A stretch of DNA of 64,000 nt from Aliiroseovarius pelagivivens (GCF_900302485.1 NZ_OMOI01000001.1:1798001-1862000); one strand, 5' to 3'; counted from the stretch's first letter, positions 43,758 to 52,434 are shown. Notes: generated by a model from the sequence alone, not told the origin. Numbers and translations are program-made.

Positions 43758-45785
43758 ATGACCCTGATGAAAGTCTCCAGCTTCGCGGCTGGTCAATGGA
43801 TCGCACCGGGCGCAAATGCCCGCCCAATCGCCTCGGCCATCACTGGGCTGCCGCTTGCTGAAGCGGGTGGCGCCGATCTGGATATGCAGGCGATGATCGA
43901 CTATGCGCGCAATGTGGGCGGCCCTGCCCTGCGCGAGATGGGCTTTCATGACCGCGCCAAGATGCTGAAAGCACTGGCAATGGAATTGGGTCAGCACAAA
44001 CAAGAGCTTTACGACCTCAGCTTCGACACTGGGGCCACGCAATCGGACCACATGATCGACATCGACGGCGGTGTGGGCACCGTGTTCGTCTTCGCCTCAA
44101 AAGGCCGTCGCGAGATGCCGGACGGTAAAGTCTATATCGATGGCGAGATCGAGCAGCTGTCGCGCAACGGCACCTTCCTTGGCATGCACATCGCGACCCC
44201 GCTGCAGGGCGTGGCCGTCCACATCAACGCGTTCAACTTCCCGGTCTGGGGCATGCTGGAAAAACTGGCCCCGACGCTTCTGGCCGGTGTGCCCGCGATC
44301 GTGAAGCCTGCTACGGCGACCTCTTACGTGACCGAAGCCGCCGTACGCATCATGCTGGACAGTGGCATCTTGCCCGAAGGCGCATTGCAGCTGATTTCCG
44401 GCGGCACCGGTGACCTTCTGGACCGTCTTGGCCCGCAGGATATCGTCAGCTTCACAGGCTCGGCCCAGACCGCGTCGATGCTGCGGTCAAACCCGAACAT
44501 CCTGAAAAACTCGGTGCGCTTTGTGGCCGAACAGGACAGCCTGAACGCCTCTATTCTGGGGCCTGACGTCACGCCCGGCACGACGGAATTTGACCTCTTT
44601 ATCAAAGAGGTACACCGCGAGATGACCACGAAGGCGGGTCAGAAATGTACTGCCATCCGCCGCATCATCGCGCCGGAAGCACAGGTTCAAAACGTGATTG
44701 AGGCCCTGTCGGCCCGTCTGGACAAAACCGTGATCGGTGACCCGCGTGCCGAAGGCGTGCGCATGGGCGCTCTGGTCTCGGCCGGGCAGAAGACAGATGT
44801 GTTGCAGAAGGCCGCCGCCATCGGGTCGGAAAGCAAGATGGTCTATGGCAACCCGGATGACATCGATTTCGAAGGCGACGTTGATCCAGGCGCTTTCGTG
44901 AAGCCGATGCTGTTTCACTGCGAAAACCCCGACACCGCGACCATCGTCCACGAATGCGAGGCGTTCGGTCCCGTGTCGACCATCATGGGCTATCGCGACA
45001 TCGCCCACGCCATCGAATTGGCAAACAAGGGCGAAGGCTCGTTGGTCGCCTCGGTTATCACCGGATCGGGCGAAGTAGCGCGCGAAGTTGCTATGGGGGC
45101 CGGCGCCTTCCACGGTCGCCTGTATTTCAACAACGCAACCTCGATGAAAGAATCCACCGGTCACGGCTCGCCCCTGCCGCACATGGTGCATGGCGGTCCG
45201 GGTCGTGCTGGCGGCGGCGAGGAAATGGGCGGTGTCCGTGGTGTACTACACTACATGCAACGGACCGCCATTCAGGGCAGCCCCGACATCCTGACCTCGA
45301 TCAGTGGGCGCTGGGTGCCCGGCGCGACCGAGATCACCGGCCCGGCTCACCCGTTCACTCGCAAATATGGCGAGCTGTCGATTGGCGAGACGCTGAACAC
45401 CAAATCGCGCGAAGTCACATTGGCGGATATCGAAAAGTTCGCCCATTTCACCGGCGACACCTTCTATGCGCACATGGACAGCGAAGCCGCCAAGCGAAAC
45501 CCATTCTTCCCGGATCGCGTGGCGCATGGCTATCTGCTGCTTTCCTTCGCCGCTGGCCTGTTCGTCGAGCCCAACGAAGGCCCCGTTCTGGCCAATACCG
45601 GACTTGACAACCTGCGCTTTATGAAGCCAGTCGAGGCCGGTGACAGCATGAAAGTGCGCCTGACCGTGAAGGCCAAAACGCGCCGCACGGATGAATATGG
45701 CGAAGTACGCTGGCACGTCACCCTGACCAATCAGGATGACGAACTGGTGGCGGAATATGAGCTGCTGACGATGAACGCCTATTGA
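43758..45785 (+). CDS. paaZ: Bifunctional oxepin-CoA hydrolase / 3-oxo-5,6-dehydrosuberyl-CoA semialdehyde dehydrogenase
   Basis: 675 residues, PaaZ length. N-terminal aldehyde dehydrogenase (about 1-525): catalytic cysteine C297 in GQKCTAIRR and general-base glutamate in VAEQDSLNASI. C-terminal MaoC-like (R)-hydratase domain (about 535-675): FAHFTGDTFYAHMDSEAAKRNPFFPDRVAHGYLLLSF. Opens the oxepin ring and oxidises the semialdehyde, avoiding a dead-end product. Confidence 0.95.
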   Translation: MTLMKVSSFAAGQWIAPGANARPIASAITGLPLAEAGGADLDMQAMIDYARNVGGPALREMGFHDRAKMLKALAMELGQHKQELYDLSFDTGATQSDHMIDIDGGVGTVFVFASKGRREMPDGKVYIDGEIEQLSRNGTFLGMHIATPLQGVAVHINAFNFPVWGMLEKLAPTLLAGVPAIVKPATATSYVTEAAVRIMLDSGILPEGALQLISGGTGDLLDRLGPQDIVSFTGSAQTASMLRSNPNILKNSVRFVAEQDSLNASILGPDVTPGTTEFDLFIKEVHREMTTKAGQKCTAIRRIIAPEAQVQNVIEALSARLDKTVIGDPRAEGVRMGALVSAGQKTDVLQKAAAIGSESKMVYGNPDDIDFEGDVDPGAFVKPMLFHCENPDTATIVHECEAFGPVSTIMGYRDIAHAIELANKGEGSLVASVITGSGEVAREVAMGAGAFHGRLYFNNATSMKESTGHGSPLPHMVHGGPGRAGGGEEMGGVRGVLHYMQRTAIQGSPDILTSISGRWVPGATEITGPAHPFTRKYGELSIGETLNTKSREVTLADIEKFAHFTGDTFYAHMDSEAAKRNPFFPDRVAHGYLLLSFAAGLFVEPNEGPVLANTGLDNLRFMKPVEAGDSMKVRLTVKAKTRRTDEYGEVRWHVTLTNQDDELVAEYELLTMNAY

Positions 45786-45792
45786 GGACACG

Positions 45793-46584
45793 ATGACACT
45801 GACCGACCCGCTTCAGGAGACGCTGGCGCACTTGCGCGACAGTAGCGATCTGCGCGTCTGGTCAGTAATCGTTACCTTAATGGGGGATCTGACCGTTATG
45901 GGTGCGCCGGATGCTGATGCGTCCGGCGTTTCCGGTCAGGCCTTGGGTAAGGTCATGGCCGCCCTTGGCATCCGCCCGGAAGCCACCCGAGTGGCGCTGC
46001 ACCGGCTGCGCAAGGATGGCTGGATCGAAAGCACGCGGCACGGGCGCCGCTCTGTCTATCACCTGACACAAGACGGGCTGGCCCAGACCAAGGCCGTGGC
46101 GGATCGCATCTATGGCCCTGCGCGTGCAGCGCCTGCGCAATGGCATCTGCTTGCCCTGCCCCCGCACGCCGAAGATGATGGAAGCTTTGACAGCTTGATC
46201 GCCGAGGGTTTCAGCGAACTTATGCCCGGCGTATTCCTTGGCACCTCGGCCCCACGCACGACGCCCGAAGCACTGCATTTTTCTGACCCAAAGGCCGAGT
46301 TGCCCAGTTGGGTCATCGCAAAGCTTGCGCCGCCGAAGTTGCAAATAGATTCGGATCAGTTGCGAAAAACAATTAAGCACCTGCCGCTCGGCGCTTTACA
46401 CAGCCTATCCGCGCTGGATCGCGCAGCTCTCAGGCTGGTATTGCTGCATGAATGGCGACGTATCGCGCTTCGCCTGCCCGACCTTCCAGTGGAGGCGATC
46501 TGCCCGGACCTTCAGGTTCGCGCATTGGTGCATGAGGCTTTGAAGGCGCTTGGGCCGCTGCCGGTTGACCAACTGTCCCCATAA
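45793..46584 (+). CDS. paaX: PaaX family transcriptional regulator
   Basis: 263 residues. N-terminal winged helix (SGQALGKVMAALGIRPEATRVALHRLRKDGWIESTRHGRRSVYHLTQDG) as in PaaX, followed by the PaaX central and C-terminal domains (PAQWHLLALPP onward). In E. coli PaaX represses paa genes and is released by phenylacetyl-CoA. It starts 7 bases after paaZ, so it is the last gene of the cluster and likely autoregulated via sites upstream of paaJ. Confidence 0.88.
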   Translation: MTLTDPLQETLAHLRDSSDLRVWSVIVTLMGDLTVMGAPDADASGVSGQALGKVMAALGIRPEATRVALHRLRKDGWIESTRHGRRSVYHLTQDGLAQTKAVADRIYGPARAAPAQWHLLALPPHAEDDGSFDSLIAEGFSELMPGVFLGTSAPRTTPEALHFSDPKAELPSWVIAKLAPPKLQIDSDQLRKTIKHLPLGALHSLSALDRAALRLVLLHEWRRIALRLPDLPVEAICPDLQVRALVHEALKALGPLPVDQLSP

Positions 46585-46589
46585 ACAGA

Positions 46590-46621
46590 AACGGCCCCGC
46601 GCAGTCTGCACAGGGCCGTTC
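46590..46621. terminator. Bidirectional terminator between paaX and rpoH
   Basis: Stem AACGGCCC / GGGCCGTT (around 46590-46597 and 46613-46620) with a 15-base loop, flanked by A- and T-rich bases on both sides, between convergent genes. Confidence 0.7.
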
Positions 46622-46639
46622 AATCATTTGTAATCCAGA

Positions 46640-47536
46640 TCAGGCGTGTTCCAGCAAGCCCTTTTCGGACGCAAGCTCTTGCATGCGCTTTTGTAGCTTC
46701 TCAAACGCCCGCACTTCAATCTGACGGATCCGCTCGCGGCTGACGTCATAGACACCCGATAGGTCTTCCAGCGTCACCGGCTTATCTTTCAGGCGGCGTT
46801 GGGTCAGGATGTCTTTTTCCCGATCGTTCAGAACATCCATGGCTTGCGACAGAAGCTCGCGACGGACGTTCATTTCATCGGTTTCGGCATAGTCGCCCGC
46901 TTGGTCGGCATCTTCATCTTCCAGCCAGTCCTGCCACTGCATCGCACCTTCGCCATCGTTCGAGACAGTCGCATTCAGCGACGCGTCCCCACCCGATAGG
47001 CGACGGTTCATCGAGATTACCTCTTCCTTGGTCACGTTCAGGTCATCAGCGATTTTCTGAACGTTTTCCGGACGCAGGTCACCTTCTTCCAGCGCACCAA
47101 TGCGCGCCTTCGCTTTACGCAGGTTGAAGAACAGCTTTTTCTGAGCCGACGTCGTGCCAAGCTTTACCAGCGACCACGAGCGCAGGATGTATTCCTGGAT
47201 CGAGGCACGGATCCACCACATCGCATAGGTCGCCAAACGGAACCCTTTTTCAGGGTCAAACCGTTTTACGGCCTGCATCAGGCCCACATTGGCTTCGGAA
47301 ATCACCTCGGCCTGCGGCAATCCATAGCCGCGATAGCCCATGGCGATCTTGGCGGCCAGACGCAGGTGCGAGTTCACCATCTGGTGCGCAGCGTCACGGT
47401 CCTCGTGATCGGCCCAGCGTTTGGCCAGCATGTATTCCTGTTCCGGCTCCAGCATCGGGAATTTCCGAATTTCCTGAAGATAACGATTCAAACCGCCTTC
47501 TGGCGTCGGGGCCGGTAAATTTTTATAGTTGCTCAT
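46640..47536 (-). CDS. rpoH: RNA polymerase sigma-32 factor
   Basis: 298 residues. Sigma regions 1.2 to 4.2: NSHLRLAAKIAMGYRGYGLPQAEVISEANVGLMQAVKRFDPEKGFRLATYAMWWIRASIQEYI (region 2), the RpoH box QKKLFFNLRK, and the region 4 helix-turn-helix VTLEDLSGVYDVSRERIRQIE. Controls heat-shock genes. Rhodobacterales often carry two rpoH genes; this could be either. The upstream gap contains a sequence matching an RpoH promoter. Confidence 0.95.
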   Translation of the reverse strand: MSNYKNLPAPTPEGGLNRYLQEIRKFPMLEPEQEYMLAKRWADHEDRDAAHQMVNSHLRLAAKIAMGYRGYGLPQAEVISEANVGLMQAVKRFDPEKGFRLATYAMWWIRASIQEYILRSWSLVKLGTTSAQKKLFFNLRKAKARIGALEEGDLRPENVQKIADDLNVTKEEVISMNRRLSGGDASLNATVSNDGEGAMQWQDWLEDEDADQAGDYAETDEMNVRRELLSQAMDVLNDREKDILTQRRLKDKPVTLEDLSGVYDVSRERIRQIEVRAFEKLQKRMQELASEKGLLEHA

Positions 47537-47587
47537 CTTTGCAAACTTCTCCTGTCCGCTTCCCTCATGTTTAAGGGCTTAACATCG

Positions 47588-47615
47588 AGATAAGCCTTAC
47601 AACACAGTTTTCAAG
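47588..47615 (-). promoter_or_regulatory. Candidate RpoH-dependent promoter of rpoH
   Basis: Read on the minus strand: CTTG (47615-47612), 17 bases, then CTTATCT (47594-47588). This fits the alphaproteobacterial sigma-32 pattern CTTG-N17/18-CYTATNT. It lies about 50 bases before the rpoH ATG, so rpoH would be positively autoregulated. The leader between has an imperfect dyad ATGTT..AACAT (47568-47586) that could fold in RNA. Confidence 0.6.
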
Positions 47616-47718
47616 AGGGTGTCGTCGACTTTCATTATCAGAGTATGAACCTCTGCGCGCAAATGTAAGAGGATGACACATTGCCTCACGGCTTCGTGCA
47701 GAAAGTTGCAAATGCAAA

Positions 47719-49167
47719 TTAAAGCAGAGGCGCCATCATCCCGACCGTGTTGATTAGAACACGGCGGGTAATCGACCAGCTTTCGACCTTCTTGCGCGAA
47801 ACAGGCAAAGAGGCGTTCAAGAACAGCTCTTGCTTTTCCACGATTGCACCGACGGTGGTCGGATCGGCCAGCATCATGCTGTTTTCATAGTTCAGATCAA
47901 AGCTTCTGCGATCCAGATTGGGGGACCCGACAAGGGCCGCCTGTCCATCCACGGTCAAGATCTTGGCGTGCAGAAGGCCGGGCTGAAACTCGTGGATCTC
48001 GACACCCGCCTTCAACAACGCCCGATAGAAGCTGCGCGAGGCAAAACCCACGAAATGGCTGTCATTATTGGCCGGTACGTTCAGCCGCACCCGCACCCCA
48101 CGCACGGCTGTGGCACAAATCTGCTGTTGCAAGGCTTCGGAGGGCACGTAATAGGGCGTGGTGATCACCACCTCCTCCTGCGCCGAGGCCAGAAGCATCT
48201 GCGCCATGTCGGGCACGCCCTGCACGCTGATGTTCGGTCCCGTCCCAGCCACGACAGCCGGGAAGCCGTCATCTGGCACCGGTGTTTCGCGCTGCAAAAT
48301 ATCCGAAATGTCCGTCCCGCCGTTGACCATCCAATCCGAAACAAAAAGCCGTTGAGACTGCCACGCCACCGGCCCCGAGATGCGCATCATGATGTCGACC
48401 CAAGGCGCAAATTTCTTTTTCACCAGAAACGCCGCATCAGAGCAGTTCTGGCTGCCCACATAGGTCGTATCATGGTCAATCACGATGATCTTGCGGTGAT
48501 TGCGGATATCGAGTCGGCGGAAAAAGGCGGCGAGCGGGGCAAACCGAAACGCAAAGGCCACGACGGTTTCGATACCGGCCTCTTTCATCTTCCGCCACAA
48601 AGGATCTGCCAGCAGCCCACGCGACCCAAGCCCGTCGACAATAACCCGACAGGTTACACCGCGTGCCGCAGCCCGCATCAGCGCCTCGGCCACGCGGGTT
48701 CCGTTGCGATCCGTCAGCCAGATATAGAACAGCAGATGCACGTGAGCGCGCGCTGCGTCGATGTCAGCAATCAGCCAGTCGATGCTCTCATTACTGTCTG
48801 TCGTGACCTTGGCACGGTTGCCCGCCACAGGTTGAAATCCATTGACCGACGCCGCACGCGCAAAGGATTGGCGATACAGCAATGGCAACTCGGGCGGTTG
48901 CATATCCCCTTTGGGGCGCTTGGGAAGTTCGCGCCGCAAGTCCTTGAGTTTCTTGTCAGATCGTCGATCCGAGCTGGTGTCTCCAAGAAAGAAATACGCG
49001 ATGACACCAACAAGAGGTAGCGACATGATCACGACGACCCACGCCAGACGCGACGCCGCCGAGCGGTGCTCTCGCGTTACTGCCCGCGCAATTGTTGCGA
49101 TGTCCAGAAGCACCAGCAAGACAGCCCAAGTGCCGCCCCAAGTGATCGCCCAGGAGATCTCGAACAT
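47719..49167 (-). CDS. cls: Cardiolipin synthase (phospholipase D family)
   Basis: 482 residues. Two N-terminal membrane helices (about 5-60, PLDc_N) and two HKD motifs: NHRKIIVIDHDTTYVGSQN and LHAKILTVDGQAALVGSPN. Condenses two phosphatidylglycerols to cardiolipin at the inner membrane. Length is that of bacterial ClsA. Confidence 0.93.
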   Translation of the reverse strand: MFEISWAITWGGTWAVLLVLLDIATIARAVTREHRSAASRLAWVVVIMSLPLVGVIAYFFLGDTSSDRRSDKKLKDLRRELPKRPKGDMQPPELPLLYRQSFARAASVNGFQPVAGNRAKVTTDSNESIDWLIADIDAARAHVHLLFYIWLTDRNGTRVAEALMRAAARGVTCRVIVDGLGSRGLLADPLWRKMKEAGIETVVAFAFRFAPLAAFFRRLDIRNHRKIIVIDHDTTYVGSQNCSDAAFLVKKKFAPWVDIMMRISGPVAWQSQRLFVSDWMVNGGTDISDILQRETPVPDDGFPAVVAGTGPNISVQGVPDMAQMLLASAQEEVVITTPYYVPSEALQQQICATAVRGVRVRLNVPANNDSHFVGFASRSFYRALLKAGVEIHEFQPGLLHAKILTVDGQAALVGSPNLDRRSFDLNYENSMMLADPTTVGAIVEKQELFLNASLPVSRKKVESWSITRRVLINTVGMMAPLL

Positions 49168-49199
49168 GCCTGCATTACCTCACACTCAGCACACAGAAA

Positions 49200-50234
49200 T
49201 CAGCCCGCGCGCAGGGTTTCGATCAATGCCAGCATATCGTCAGGTATCGGTGCTTCAAAGCTGAGTTTTTCGTCCGAAACCGGGTGTACGAATCCCAGTG
49301 TCGCAGCATGCAGCGCTTGGCGTGGGAAGGCGCGTGCCGCCTCGACGGCATTAGGGCCAATTACCTTCACGTTCAGCTTGCGCCGTCCACCATAGGTGGG
49401 GTCTCCGATCAGCCCGTGTCCCGCATGGGCCATGTGCACACGAATCTGGTGGGTCCGTCCTGTTTCCAACCAGCATTCGATCAGCGCGGCTTGCACCGGC
49501 GTGCCAAAGCTTTCCAATATCCGTGCCCGCGTCACCGCATGACGCCCACCCGAAAACAGCACCGCCTGCTTCTGGCGATCGGTCTTGTGACGTGCCAGTT
49601 GCGTGGTGATCTTTAGAATGTTGCCCTTCTCAAAGCTTGTCCCCTTGATGCCGCCCAGACGCGGATCCGCCTGATCCGGCGCACCGTGAGTGACCGCCAG
49701 ATAGTGCCGCTCGGCCGAGTGCGCTTCGAACTGCTTGGCCAGCCCATGATGGGCCGCATCCGATTTCGCGACCACCAGCAGGCCCGAGGTATCTTTGTCG
49801 ATCCGGTGCACGATGCCCGGACGCTTTTCGCCGCCCACACCTGACAGGTTGCCGCCAAAGTGATGCAACAGCGCATTGACCAACGTGCCGGTCGGCGTGC
49901 CGGGCGCGGGATGAACGACCATCCCCGCAGGCTTGTTCACCACGATCAGGTCATCATCTTCATAGACGATATCCAGCGGAATATCCTCGGGGCCAATATG
50001 GCTTTCATTAGCCTCGGGGACGCGGATCTCAAGCTCGTCCCCTTCGGCCAGTTTCGCGCGCGGATCATCCATCACCTTTCCGCCCATTGTGACTGCCTCG
50101 TCGGCGATCAGCTTGGCCAAACGTGACCGCGAAAGGTTTGCTTCCTCTGGCACATCGCGCGCAATCGCCTTATCAAGACGCTTGGGCGGGTTCTCGGCTA
50201 TGATGACCCGGATAATCCGGTGCGAGGTAGACAT
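49200..50234 (-). CDS. rluD: Ribosomal large subunit pseudouridine synthase RluD-type
   Basis: 344 residues from ATG 50234. N-terminal S4 domain (RLDKAIARDVPEEANLSRSRLAKLIADEAV) and a pseudouridine synthase domain with the catalytic aspartate in GIVHRIDKDTSGLLVVAKSD. Probably modifies helix 69 of 23S rRNA. The start codon shares two bases with the ATG of the divergent gene (CATG at 50232-50235), and the ribosome binding site AGGAG (complement of 50243-50247) lies within that neighbouring gene. Confidence 0.92.
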   Translation of the reverse strand: MSTSHRIIRVIIAENPPKRLDKAIARDVPEEANLSRSRLAKLIADEAVTMGGKVMDDPRAKLAEGDELEIRVPEANESHIGPEDIPLDIVYEDDDLIVVNKPAGMVVHPAPGTPTGTLVNALLHHFGGNLSGVGGEKRPGIVHRIDKDTSGLLVVAKSDAAHHGLAKQFEAHSAERHYLAVTHGAPDQADPRLGGIKGTSFEKGNILKITTQLARHKTDRQKQAVLFSGGRHAVTRARILESFGTPVQAALIECWLETGRTHQIRVHMAHAGHGLIGDPTYGGRRKLNVKVIGPNAVEAARAFPRQALHAATLGFVHPVSDEKLSFEAPIPDDMLALIETLRAG

Positions 50235-50562
50235 GGACAAAACTCCTGAACAGGAACTGGACGAAGCCCTAGAGGACAGCGTGGGCCTTGGCACCGTGCG
50301 CTATCTGAAAACGATTGTCACGGCAATGACGGTAGCAACGATTCTGGGGATGATCGTGTTGATCACGGTTGTGGTGCTGAGATTCTCTCAGACCTCACCC
50401 GAGGCGTCCTCGCTGCCCTTGCCAGATCAGATCACCCTGCCAGATGGCGTGACCGCGGAAGCCGTGACACTGGGCCGCGACTGGATCGGCATCGTTTCCG
50501 GGGATGAGATTCTGATCTACAATACAGACGGCGCGCTGCGAAAGCGTATCTCTTTGCGCTGA
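50233..50562 (+). CDS. Small single-pass membrane protein (DUF6476-like)
   Basis: 109 residues: an acidic N-terminus (MDKTPEQELDEALEDSVG), one transmembrane helix about 29-50 (TAMTVATILGMIVLITVVVLRF) and a small beta-rich periplasmic domain (LPDGVTAEAVTLGRDWIGIVSGDEILIYN). Conserved beside rluD in Rhodobacterales as far as I recall; function unknown. GAGGT lies 5 bases before ATG 50233, which overlaps the rluD start. Confidence 0.85.
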   Translation: MDKTPEQELDEALEDSVGLGTVRYLKTIVTAMTVATILGMIVLITVVVLRFSQTSPEASSLPLPDQITLPDGVTAEAVTLGRDWIGIVSGDEILIYNTDGALRKRISLR

Positions 50563-50589
50563 TTCATTTGCGTGCTGTAAAGGGAAGGA

Positions 50590-50666
50590 TGGTACCGACA
50601 CCCCGGCTCGAACGGGGGACCTCTTGATCCACAATCAAGCGCTCTAACCTACTGAGCTATGTCGGC
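50590..50666 (-). tRNA. tRNA-His(GUG), alphaproteobacterial type without G-1
   Basis: 77 nt with encoded CCA. Acceptor GCCGACA pairs with TGTCGGT (G1-U72 wobble), discriminator A73, D-arm AGCTCAGTAGGTTAGAGC, anticodon stem-loop CTTGA-TTGTGGA-TCAAG (anticodon GTG), T-arm CCCCGTTCGAGCCGGGG. The base before G1 is T, so G-1 is not encoded; A73 replaces the usual C73. This identity set is reported for a clade of Alphaproteobacteria with a divergent HisRS. Confidence 0.93.
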
Positions 50667-50772
50667 ACGCCGGATGCATTTACCCCCCCACGCGGGGCAT
50701 TGCAAGAGGTCGCGGGTTGAAAAATGCACGAAAGCGCACTAACCCGATCAGAAGAAATTCAGGAGGCCACAC

Positions 50773-50982
50773 ATGGGCATCAACGACGAACGTGACATCG
50801 ACGCAAACCTTCAGATCGGACCAACTTCGATTGGAATGGTGCGCCTTTATGTCGAAGGTGGCGGCGTGGAACTGCCGATGGATTTCGAACCGGAAGAGGC
50901 CGAAGAAATCGCAGAAGAGCTTCTGACCGCTGCCAAACAGGCGCGTGCACTTGCCGACAGTGCCAAATCTAAGAAAAAGTAA
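50773..50982 (+). CDS. Small acidic conserved protein (DUF6324-like)
   Basis: 69 residues with a clear AGGAGG shortly before ATG 50773. Sequence pattern: NLQIGPTSIGMVRLYVEGGGVELPMDFEPEEAEEIAEELLTAAKQARALA, a short beta-hairpin and an amphipathic acidic helix, lysine-rich tail. Resembles a small family confined to Rhodobacterales; function unknown. It lies just after tRNA-His and is convergent with mmcB. Confidence 0.8.
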   Translation: MGINDERDIDANLQIGPTSIGMVRLYVEGGGVELPMDFEPEEAEEIAEELLTAAKQARALADSAKSKKK

Positions 50983-50988
50983 CGTTTT

Positions 50989-51447
50989 CTAAACGTTGGC
51001 CAATGCCGCCACGCCAGGATCACGAAAGCTTTGCAACCGGCGCGCGGCATGGGTCGCAAATTTCTGCACCATCACTTTGCGCCGGGCCGGTGCCAGCTTG
51101 TCTTCCGGCCCCATGCGCAGAATCTCGGCATCATAGCTGTCTGCAATGATCAGCCCGGTGTCGTCCGGCAACAGCTCGGTCGGAAAGTCGGAATCAACGG
51201 CCCAGAAATAGCGGTCACACCATTCGAGATACCCTTCCCATTTGCTGTCCGAGGTGAAATCCACGCGCGAGGATTTACACTCGATCACCCAAATCTCGCC
51301 CTTTGGACCCAAGGCCATCATGTCGACCCGCAGCCCCCGCGTGGGCACCAGCTCTTCGACCGTAACGAACCCGTGGCTCAGCATGTGGCGGGATACGCCA
51401 CGTGCCAGCAACTGCCCGGGCATCAGGGTTTGATCAGGAACGGTCAT
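50989..51447 (-). CDS. mmcB: MmcB family DNA repair protein
   Basis: 152 residues from ATG 51447 (MTVPDQTLMPGQLLARG). Restriction-endonuclease-like fold with RLRVDMMALGPKG-type strand followed by the PD-(D/E)XK-like WVIECKSSRVDFTSDSKW and the family segment YLEWCDRYFWAVDSDFP. Caulobacter MmcB is SOS-linked and implicated in mitomycin C and mutagenic repair. A LexA-type box ends 11 bases before the start, confirming SOS control. The open frame extends 19 codons upstream through the LexA box, so the internal ATG is the better start. Confidence 0.9.
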   Translation of the reverse strand: MTVPDQTLMPGQLLARGVSRHMLSHGFVTVEELVPTRGLRVDMMALGPKGEIWVIECKSSRVDFTSDSKWEGYLEWCDRYFWAVDSDFPTELLPDDTGLIIADSYDAEILRMGPEDKLAPARRKVMVQKFATHAARRLQSFRDPGVAALANV

Positions 51448-51457
51448 AAGGGCAATC

Positions 51458-51472
51458 GAACATTTCGTGAAC
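51458..51472. promoter_or_regulatory. LexA (SOS) box at mmcB
   Basis: GAACATTTCGTGAAC matches the alphaproteobacterial LexA site GAAC-N7-GAAC (GTTC-N7-GTTC on the other strand) exactly. It is centred about 18 bases before the mmcB ATG, covering the expected promoter or start site. Confidence 0.85.
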
Positions 51473-51649
51473 AAATTGTCAATGGACCGGACGGGACTGG
51501 TCACCCCCCTTGCGCCCGAGACGTCGTGCGCCTATCTAGGCCAAGGCGGCTTCTGCCCTTCTCGTCACATGCGGGTAAAATTCCAGTGGCCTTAAGCAAT
51601 TCCGAGGGAGCTGGCTCTGTTTGGGCCGTGGTCCACTTACCCGGCGCCC

Positions 51650-51665
51650 ACCTGTATATACAGGT
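51650..51665. promoter_or_regulatory. 16-bp perfect palindrome
   Basis: ACCTGTATATACAGGT is a perfect 16-base palindrome in the 51448-51737 gap, about 200 bases before mmcB and 73 bases after the coaD stop. It looks like an operator for a dimeric regulator. It is unlike the LexA box nearby. It resembles a shortened lux-box. Bound protein unknown. Confidence 0.45.
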
Positions 51666-51737
51666 CCTCGGGAATTCAGACCCCGACGGTTGCGGTGGGG
51701 CCGCCACTTCCCACTTTCACTCCAGCGCCAGTGCGCT

Positions 51738-52229
51738 TTACTTGATCTTGTCCAGAAGCTGTCCGCGCACATCTTCGGGAACGAACTTGCTGACATCGCC
51801 GCCCAGCTTGGCGATCTCTTTCACCAGCTTCGACGCAATCGCCTGATAGCGTGCTTCCGCCATCAGGAACACGGTCTCGACGCTGTCATCCATCGCACGG
51901 TTCATGCCAACCATCTGATATTCATACTCAAAATCCGTCACAGCCCGCAGACCGCGAATGATGATCTGCGCGCCAACATCATGGGCGCAATCAATCAGAA
52001 GGTTTTGAAACGGGTGGGCAACAATCTCGGTCCCGGTTTCGGCGGCCAGCTTGGCACATTCGCTTTCGACCATGGCCACACGCTCTTCCAGCGTGAACAA
52101 CGGACCTTTGCCCGTGTTGATCGCGACGCCAATCACCAAGCGATCCACCAAGGCACAGGCACGACGAATGATGTCTGTGTGCCCCAATGTGATCGGGTCG
52201 AAAGTTCCGGGATACAATCCGATGCGCAT
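51738..52229 (-). CDS. coaD: Phosphopantetheine adenylyltransferase
   Basis: 163 residues from ATG 52229 (MRIGLYPGTFDPITLGHTDII), AAGGAGA upstream. Nucleotidyltransferase motif GTFDPITLGH and the RGLRAVTDFEYEYQM segment are diagnostic. Catalyses the penultimate step of coenzyme A synthesis. Confidence 0.97.
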   Translation of the reverse strand: MRIGLYPGTFDPITLGHTDIIRRACALVDRLVIGVAINTGKGPLFTLEERVAMVESECAKLAAETGTEIVAHPFQNLLIDCAHDVGAQIIIRGLRAVTDFEYEYQMVGMNRAMDDSVETVFLMAEARYQAIASKLVKEIAKLGGDVSKFVPEDVRGQLLDKIK

Positions 52230-52434
52230 GATCTGGTCTCCTTGCAGTGGGCGCACGCAACATTATGGCGCGCCCAAATGCAAGCTTTTTCCGCAGTGCA
52301 GCGTATTCCTACGTAAAGCGTTCCGTATTAAACTTGAGACACAAATTTGTTTCGAAACGCCCGCAACACGGATATCTGACACTGCGTTGCGGCTTTCCCC
52401 TTCTAAGGAAAAACCCGAAACGCTTTTATACGGG

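Noticed and set aside
47568..47586. ATGTT...AACAT in the rpoH leader as an RNA thermometer
   Set aside because: The pairing is interrupted by three mismatches and does not cover the ribosome binding site, so I do not claim a thermometer.
47830..49020. 396-codon plus-strand frame antisense to cls
   Set aside because: The minus-strand protein has both HKD motifs of cardiolipin synthase; the plus-strand translation is His/Arg-rich shadow sequence.
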